The translations under genes were made by a program, and so were the position numbers. Below, piece after piece: positions 57,401 through 64,000 of a DNA stretch of 64,000 nt. The DNA comes from Sanderia malayensis (lineage: Eukaryota > Cnidaria > Scyphozoa > Semaeostomeae > Pelagiidae). The notes beneath the pieces were generated by a model that was given only the letters and a program-made list of their open reading frames with translations, did not search any database and was not told the DNA's origin. Within the stretch, counting starts at the first letter, position 1, and the number at the start of each line of letters is the position of its first letter. The stretch lies in contig RQOL01000616.1 in the NCBI GenBank assembly GCA_013076295.1, positions 4,616,392 through 4,680,391 on the forward strand, in the 5' to 3' direction.

Positions 57401-59847
57401 CCCAGCTCAATGTCATACTGGTAATTCTTCTTTGCATCTGCGTTCTGCAGACAATACTCTAATATTCTTGTTTTATTTGCTGTATACTGACTGTTTCTAT
57501 CGCGGTTTACAATTTCCATTACTTTCAATAGGTCCCTGCTTTCCTTGTCCTCTGAAGAAGGACGTGAAATGTTTTTGTGGAGCAGTTTCTAGAAGTGTCA
57601 ATTGCGGGGCTGAGAGAATCACGAAGCCACCGAGATGCAAGCGAGAATGCAAGTAAGTGAAATGACGTCATTCCGAATACAATGAACTTTTGTATTTTCG
57701 CGTATCGATGCTGATGTCTGCTTCATTTGTTGCAGGATTCCTCCATCTTGTCATCACGAGAAGAGAGATGTATGCCCTTTGATTGGTTCTTTGTGTTTTC
57801 ATGAACCCGTGTTCATCCATGTTATTGTTAGCTGTTATACATTTGAATGTGATTGTTTTTAGTTATTCAGGTGTTTTTTTTTTCAGTTTCATTTGTGTCA
57901 TTTCAATAACTGTCCACAATGCAAACAGATCTGTGGATTACCATTAAAATCTTGCGAGCATTTTTGTACTGAGCTTTGTCACGATCACATCAACTTGGCA
58001 AAGCCAAAAAAGGTAATTTTTCTCTTCAGATTTTCAGACTATATATCTTTTTATTTCTAGCTTTTAGCAACGCACAATTTTTTTGTATTTTAGCCAAGTT
58101 TGAACGTTTGGGAAAGAAAGTCAGATGCGACGGAAGAGTTTATTCGTCGACCTTGTGGGCCATGTCAAGTTCCACTTCAAAGGTATATTTACATTTTACT
58201 TTCGCATTTCTTTCTTCTATTTACCTTGAATCGTTTATATGTCTTAATTATCAAAGTATACATCTCATATAAATTTTCTATCATTTTCTTTTTCGTAGAG
58301 AATGTTTAGGAAAGCATGAGGTAAATCTTGGTTCAATTCATTGCAACGTCTTTCATTTATGATGCTGAACCATTCTGAATTTCTGAATAATTTGATCTTA
58401 AATTTTCTTGACTTTAGATTTCAACTCTGCCTTGCTCAAAGGATCAACCATATTCTTGCAAGCGTAAATGTGGCCGAATATTATCTTGTGGTAATCATTT
58501 CTGTGAGCGTGAATGTCACGTGGTGATTGATGCTGCATCGGACAACGAGGTGTTTAAGAATGACATTCTTCTTTGCGATTATGATCTTGCTTGCTTCTTT
58601 TTCGCTGATCTCGATCATGATTTTTCTACCAGGCTGGTAAAGATTGTGACGTATGTGAAGAAGCATGTTCAAAGTCAAGACCTAAGGGTTGCACTCATAA
58701 ATGCAAGAGGCGATGCCATTCAGGTATTTTTCTCATCATTATCATTAATCAGCTTCTTAATTAACTGGTAAGTTGAATAATAAATACATTGTTAAAATAA
58801 GCTAGTTAATAAGCTAATTGATAAGGTTTTTAAAGTAAACAATTAATAGTCTGTTAAGGTAAATATTTTCTTATGAATATGCTTGGTGTTTTTTATTAGA
58901 TGATTGTCCAGAATGCAAAAGGTTTATTAAAGTGAATTGCCACTGTGGACTGATTATGATGGAAATTCAATGCTGGTAAATGATTCATCAACTCTTTCTA
59001 TCCTTTTGGTTGATGCCAATTTGTTCAATAACTAATTGTTTTTTCCATAAATCTATTTTTTCGAATAGTGTGATAAATGGCGACGATGAAGCACTGAAGT
59101 CGGAGAATAGATCATGTAAGAGTCAATGCCCCAAGCAATTACCATGTGGCCACCGCTGTAATAAAATTTGTCATGCTGGAGATTGCTCCAATTCCGATGA
59201 ATGCAATCAGAAAACTAAACTGCAATGTCCCTGCAAAAGAAGAAAGAAGGTTCGTTTTATCTAATATAGTTATGTTTTTATACTTTATTAGCCCCCTTCT
59301 TTGTCTTTGTAAATGCTTTTGCAGCTGATATGATGGCATGAGATTCTTGCTTCTTCACTGAGAGATTTTTTCTGCTGGATTAAATGATTTTATATCGTTT
59401 GTAGGAACATCCTTGTAAATTGGTAAGATCAGGAATAATTTCTTTGGAATGCGACGAAAAGTGTCATGAAATTATTCAGAAAAAACAGAATGAAGAGCAA
59501 GAAAAGGCTGAAGTAATCAAAGCACTAGAATTAAAGAAGAAACAGGTAGCAATTTTTTCATTGTATAATTTAATAAATGATACTTGATGTGTGATTTTGT
59601 TTGACTCTACTTTAATCATTTATATTCTTTGTCAATTATTTCATTTTTGTTATTCAAGTCATTTTCTAATTGTTTATTTCAGGATGAGTTAGAATGGTTT
59701 CAACGCAAGACTCAAGGTCGAAAGAGAAAACGCAAAGCCATTGTTATTGAAGAGGACAAAACTTTTCTTCAAAACTATGGCAAGTGGTTGGTCATCCCTT
59801 TGGTGATTGCTTTAATTTCCATTTGCTTGTTGTTTTTCATGAAATAA
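54427..59847 (+). CDS. NFXL1: NF-X1-type zinc finger protein NFXL1
   Basis: 21 exons, 905 residues (human 911). Exons: 54427-54835, 54934-55037, 55156-55286, 55547-55616, 55785-55893, 55988-56149, 56251-56351, 56474-56588, 56948-57195, 57330-57420, 57532-57652, 57736-57769, 57887-58012, 58094-58182, 58299-58320, 58418-58549, 58633-58723, 58900-58975, 59069-59249, 59405-59545, 59683-59847. A polar N-terminus is followed by a RING-like finger ([12 protein letters not shown] through CIQRWAG to SWCWSC PNC), then many NF-X1 Cys/His fingers such as [25 protein letters not shown] and [15 protein letters not shown] coiled coil ([18 protein letters not shown]) and a C-terminal membrane helix (about 886-903, [18 protein letters not shown]) separate NFXL1 from NFX1. 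Intron 1 is a GC-AG intron: only that donor gives the right phase. Confidence 0.94.
56666..56897. mobile_element. hAT-type MITE with 8-bp target duplication (NFXL1 intron)
   Basis: The right end is CTACGCCACTG and the left end CAATGGCGTAG, near-perfect inverted termini of the widespread CAGTGGCGTAG hAT type. The flanks are CATTGGGA (56658-56665) and CATTGCGA (56898-56905), an 8-bp duplication with one mismatch, as hAT transposases make. About 232 bp, no transposase. Confidence 0.85.
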
Positions 59848-60542
59848 TGCATGTTTTTCAATGAAGCAAATAATCTGACTTTTTTAGTATTTTGCCCCTT
59901 GGGATACGAAGCATTATGAAAAATGCAAATGACTTGTTTATGCGAAGTGAATTTTTATTGAGTATGGACCGCATGGTTTGGTTAATAACTCAGATGTAAA
60001 GTTGCTAAAGGACTTATTTCTTTGCGAGATATATACTTAAAACTACATCTAACTCTTAATAAAAACATAGAGAACTTTTACGAGCAGAATGTTTCGCAAT
60101 GGCAGGCATAAACAGAGCGAAAACTCAGCGAAGAACTTGAATTTTATTTGCAAGAGGAGTGTGACAAAATATTTTATTCAACTTTGCGGTGCAGAAATAA
60201 AAACAAATGTCAGAATAATATGGAGGAATCATTTCCAAATTATGGTGAGTTGCTTTATACTTATTTATCAGGTAGAAGTTGTTTTAAATTCGGATAGAAA
60301 TTATCCGCAAGTTTGAAAACAAAATGGGTATTTAAAATTCATATTCCAAACACACGGCGAAAGATTTTCAAATTATGAAGTCACACACATGCATATATCG
60401 TATCATATCACTTTTATGGCAAAATAAACATTTATTTACAATTTAATTACATAAGGGCACCTAGATTTGACTACAAAACACAAGAATTTCAGACGCGTTT
60501 GGCAGATATTAAAAACTTTGCAAATGTCAAAACAAAACAAAA
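59848..60542. other. Convergent 3' region between NFXL1 and the FAM47E-like gene
   Basis: A poly(A) signal AATAAA at 60058-60063 suits NFXL1. The remainder must include the 3' UTR of the minus-strand gene. The open frames at 60089-60316 and 60467-60736 are not convincing genes; the second overlaps the last FAM47E-like exon on the other strand. Confidence 0.5.
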
Positions 60543-63500
60543 TCATTCGACGTTTGATGTTTTTCGCGGTCTGGGGCTCAAAATCGGCCTATGGGAAGCA
60601 TCTCTTGATTTCGATTCTGCTGTTTGGGGTTTTTCCTTTGCTTTCATTTCTTCTGCTAATTTTTTGGCCAATTCTGCGTCTATTGCTTCTTGATGCTGGG
60701 CAACGGCTTCGAGAAACTAGAATGAAATCAACATGAAACATATAATTGGACTGTTCAAAGGGGCTTTGTCAAGGTTATTTGTTAAAATACTGTGTTACGT
60801 GATGAAGAAAAAATAAAACAGAGTGTTTCTACCTCAGGTCTTCTTGTCTTTTTTGTATCAACAAAATCTTTAAACGCACGTGCACCGTGCAGTGTTGCTA
60901 GTACTTTATCCTGAAAATTAACACAAATTTATTATTCAAATACAGAAACCTTGGTTATTGCCTCAATTTTTTTTGTTTTTAAATTTATTGAAATGTTTCG
61001 ATCGTTTCAATTTTTTTTCAAATAAGAAAGGAGAATTCGATGAAAAATAATTATTCTTACAAGATCCTTGCTTTTCTTTTTCGACTCTGACATTTGTTTC
61101 TCTTTATTCTCCTTTGGGTCTTGGAGCTTTTCATTAGGAGATCGAGATGTCCACTTTTTAGGATCTAAATACCACGCAGTGTGGTACTTTTTTGACCAAC
61201 TTGGAACATATGTGGATTCATCCTGATGAGAAGTGATTGAAGTGACTTTTTAAATAGCGTGATACACACACGTTACCAGTAAGCAAAATATTAAATTCAA
61301 CGACGCACAAATTTTGCAGCATGAAAGATTTACGACTTACATCTTTCGTTGTTTCTTCGTTTCGTTTATGGTTGTCTTTATTTGACGTCATTTCCCCAGT
61401 CCTCAATTCCGGTGGAACATTTGTCAATTCAACTACGTGAATTGGAACTGACAGAGCAGGCTATAAAAAGAAAAAAATTAACTCGATCAATTAAACCTCT
61501 TTAAACACGTTTCTGGGCACGAGTTTGTCTAAAATCTGCTTGAAAAGAAGGCGTTTGAGAAATTGTAGATAATCACACATACCTTGGTTTCATATCCACT
61601 TGCAAATAGACTGTAAATGGTCGACTCTTCGATATTATTAGATCCTTCACCCTATTTGCAATTCAAACATATTTCAAACATAATATGAACGTAGTTAAAT
61701 CCGTGTGCAGTAGAGAAGAGGCCAGTTGTTTGCAATGTTGAGTATCGTAATACTGTAAAATGCACTTCTGGGTAATATTGAGTGAATACGTCACACTTAC
61801 CAGACTTCTAACCCAATCGCAGAATTCTTTAGTGACGTCATTAATGCCTGTTTCCTGCAACCATAAAAACGTATTATTATCAAGGTTGCTCTTTCGCTTT
61901 CTCGTTCACAACACAACAGAACAAAAAGAAGCCATATTAGAATATATTGAGATATTTGTTGGGGCTATGTTTATACCTGAGTAGGCGATTCTTGTCTCTT
62001 TTTCAACGCCTTCAGTCTTTCTTCTTTATTTACTTCCACTTGCTCTGGTAGCCATCGATAAGGATTCTTCTTAAACGAATCCACTAATTCTTTGTACCTG
62101 AAAATAGAGCGAGAATCTAAATGTGATCTATCCTAACCTCCTTGCAATGGAAAGCGTAATTTTACTTGTAACAAAAATTGTTTCGCTAACTAAAGACAAT
62201 GTCCTTTTGTTTATGGACCATGGCCAACTCACCCGCTATACCGCTCTGGCGATGATGACTTGACATCGACCTAACATAATAATAACAATAATGATAATGA
62301 CAGATGTAGAATAAATATTAAACAATATAATATTTTGAAAATGTTGATCAGATGATTACCCCATGAAAAACGTCATCAGACAATGTCGATTTTCGACCAG
62401 CTTTCTCCGCGATTGATGACTAAAAGGATCAAGAGATTTCAACGTTAATCTTTGTTTAATTATATAAGTGGCAATACGAAAGAAAGAATGGTTTTCATAT
62501 GAAATTAATACATTATCAGGGGTATAAGGACGTGGTTGATGTTCTTCTTCGTCTTCCAACTTCATGGCGGGATCAAGTAGGTTGACAATATCTTCAAACA
62601 ACTGGGGAAGAAAACATAAATTTGATACGATAAGAAGACGAAATCAAAATAAGACTTTCAGCAATATACTACTATTTGAAACAAATGAAGGGTTCATCTT
62701 ACGTCAGCTGGTATTGATTCTTCCAAGTGTGGAAACAGGGCCAATGGATGATCCAGTAAGCTGTTTTCCATATCTTCGACTCGTTCTCTTCGTCGTTTCT
62801 GCTTTGGTAACTGCCTTTAAAAACATAAGAAAATCGCCTTAAATTAAATCATTCAATAAAATTGCCATTTCTATCATAATATAGCGTAAAGTGTCATTAG
62901 AAAAGGCTTACTTTTCATAAATAATGTCATTTTTTGGAAGTTTTTTAGTGATCTTTTGCTTAGGCTTTCGTTCACATTCCAAATCTATGCCAAATAGATT
63001 TGGCTCCAACCCCTTAGAGCTCTACAACGAGATGAATTTAAAATTATCTTTCGAGGCATCCTAGTGGTTTCATAAGATAAAAAGTTTAATAAAATAACAA
63101 TGATTTTAATACCTTCATGACAATATCAGAGTCCAATTCCGGAGGCTTTCCATCTCTAAAATCATCCAAACCATCTTTAATAAATGTCCATGACGAAGAA
63201 TTCAGCTTTGGTTTCCAATCCTTTTTATTGACGGTTTTCGAATATTTATTTTGCAGACGTTCTCTATACCTAAGATACATTTTACATATATATACGGAAA
63301 GAAATATCCAACATCTACAGGGCACAGTTAAAGACAGCCATTAGTGTGTGCAGATACTGGATTTAGAGCCTATATTGTAATAAGCATTTGCTTAAAGAAA
63401 ATCATGGCCTAAGTCAAGGATAATCAATTCTAGGGTCTGGCATTGCAAAGCAACGGGGTCACTTGATTAAAAATAATTAATAATAACTTACCACGGCTGA

Positions 63501-63562
63501 TGCTTTACTCTACTATTATCTTTCGTCGGAACAAGCAGCAAATCGTACTTATTTTCGGCCAT
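60543..63562 (-). CDS. FAM47E: FAM47-family protein, FAM47E-like
   Basis: 14 exons on the minus strand, 471 residues: 63562-63492, 63269-63113, 63021-62912, 62814-62703, 62601-62512, 62419-62360, 62270-62233, 62097-61977, 61854-61801, 61651-61583, 61460-61341, 61222-61061, 60910-60833, 60716-60543. The order of motifs follows FAM47E: SWTFIKDGLDDFRDGKPPE near the N-terminus, then LDHPLALFPHLEESIPADLF, DIVNLLDP, EFCDWV, STIYSLFASGYETKPALSVP, HVVELTNVPPELR, YHTAWYLDPKKW, and finally ARAFKDFVDTKKTRRPEFLE. The family is poorly understood; human FAM47E has been linked to PRMT5, and the primate FAM47A-C genes to testis. Several of its exons would have been missed by a simple open-frame search. An X-box-like site in the promoter suggests a ciliary or sperm role (inference). 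Confidence 0.88.
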
Positions 63563-63939
63563 AATAAACCTCGATCAACTGGTCTTGTTGCACTGAAAAT
63601 CTTCATTGACACCATTACACTACGATCAAAGAGTCTGAGTCTAGGTAGCTATAGTTACCAAGACAACAAAATTTGGGAGAGCGGGACACAGAGAAGAGAG
63701 GGACACAGCAAATAACTTGTCATTTGTTCTACCCACAGGCCCACAGGATCATGTTGGAAAGTCATAAACACTATTATAAATTACATATAGATATAGATAT
63801 ACAATAAGAAAATCACTCAAGATGTACAAAAAAATGCTTGAGGCTCACAATTCACAAATTTAACGATCAATACGCAAAATCAATTTGCATAATCAAGTTC
63901 GCTATAGGCTAAAATATCATTTTACAATACGTCGAATTT
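63563..63939. other. FAM47E-like upstream region and 3' flank of the right-edge gene
   Basis: Apart from the X-box-like site nothing was recognised. An ATAGATATAGATATA simple repeat lies near 63788-63801. Confidence 0.5.
63654..63667. promoter_or_regulatory. X-box-like RFX site upstream of the FAM47E-like gene
   Basis: GTTACCAAGACAAC reads GTTGTCTTGGTAAC on the gene's strand. One half-site (GGTAAC) is perfect and the other has one mismatch, with a 2-bp spacer, the spacing of classical X-boxes. It lies 91 bp before the start codon, nearly the same distance as the IQUB site. Confidence 0.5.
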
Positions 63940-64000
63940 CTATGCAATAAGGTTTTCCGAATCACCCTTCTGTTTAGCCATTTCTTCTTTCATCATGGCT
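63940..64000 (-). CDS. 3' end of an unidentified minus-strand gene (partial)
   Basis: Reading leftwards from the window edge, one frame gives AMMKEEMAKQKGDSENLIA and then a stop at 63942-63940. The charged, helix-like composition and the absence of earlier stops look like the C-terminus of a protein, but 20 codons are too few to be sure. It would be tandem with, and upstream of, the FAM47E-like gene. Confidence 0.4.
   Translation of the reverse strand, partial: AMMKEEMAKQKGDSENLIA

Overview
This is a stretch of an early-branching animal genome. The evidence is intron-rich genes with GT-AG introns in human-like positions, animal-specific families (DOK/IRS adaptor, polycystin-2, DRAM, FAM47, IQUB), AT-rich non-coding DNA, and a cluster of universal stress protein (USP) genes, a family that vertebrates and insects lack but cnidarians and sponges keep. 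A cnidarian is my best guess and a sponge is the main alternative. No species can be named from the sequence alone. All exon models were built by hand from splice sites and reading-frame phase, and the phases close for every gene.

Layout. 0-5 kb: the 5' end of an unidentified gene (minus strand, cut by the window edge), a Harbinger-like MITE, a RAB30-like GTPase (plus) and a DRAM-family membrane protein (minus). 5-19 kb: DDX11/CHL1 helicase (plus, 29 exons) and polycystin-2 (minus, 18 exons), which converge. 19-25 kb: a 2.5 kb gap, then four intronless USP genes in tandem on the minus strand. 25-34 kb: a large Ser/Arg/Lys-rich protein gene and a PH-PTB docking adaptor (both plus). 34-46 kb: IQUB, TRABD and a PPM1H-type phosphatase (all plus). 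46-60 kb: ubiquitin-activating enzyme UBA1 (32 exons) and NFXL1 (21 exons), both plus. 60-64 kb: a FAM47E-like gene (minus) and the 3' tip of another minus-strand gene.

These are housekeeping and signalling genes, not an operon or a defence island. Three are linked to cilia in other animals or by inference here: polycystin-2, IQUB and FAM47E-like. RFX X-box-like sites lie about 90 bp upstream of the IQUB and FAM47E-like start codons. Plausible E2F and NRF1 sites precede DDX11 and UBA1. Seven short non-autonomous transposons with terminal inverted repeats (TA-, TAA- and 8-bp-duplication types), two minisatellites and a 42-bp perfect palindrome occupy introns and intergenic DNA. Two introns, one in UBA1 and one in NFXL1, are best explained as GC-AG introns. 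I found no rRNA, tRNA, snRNA or CRISPR array.
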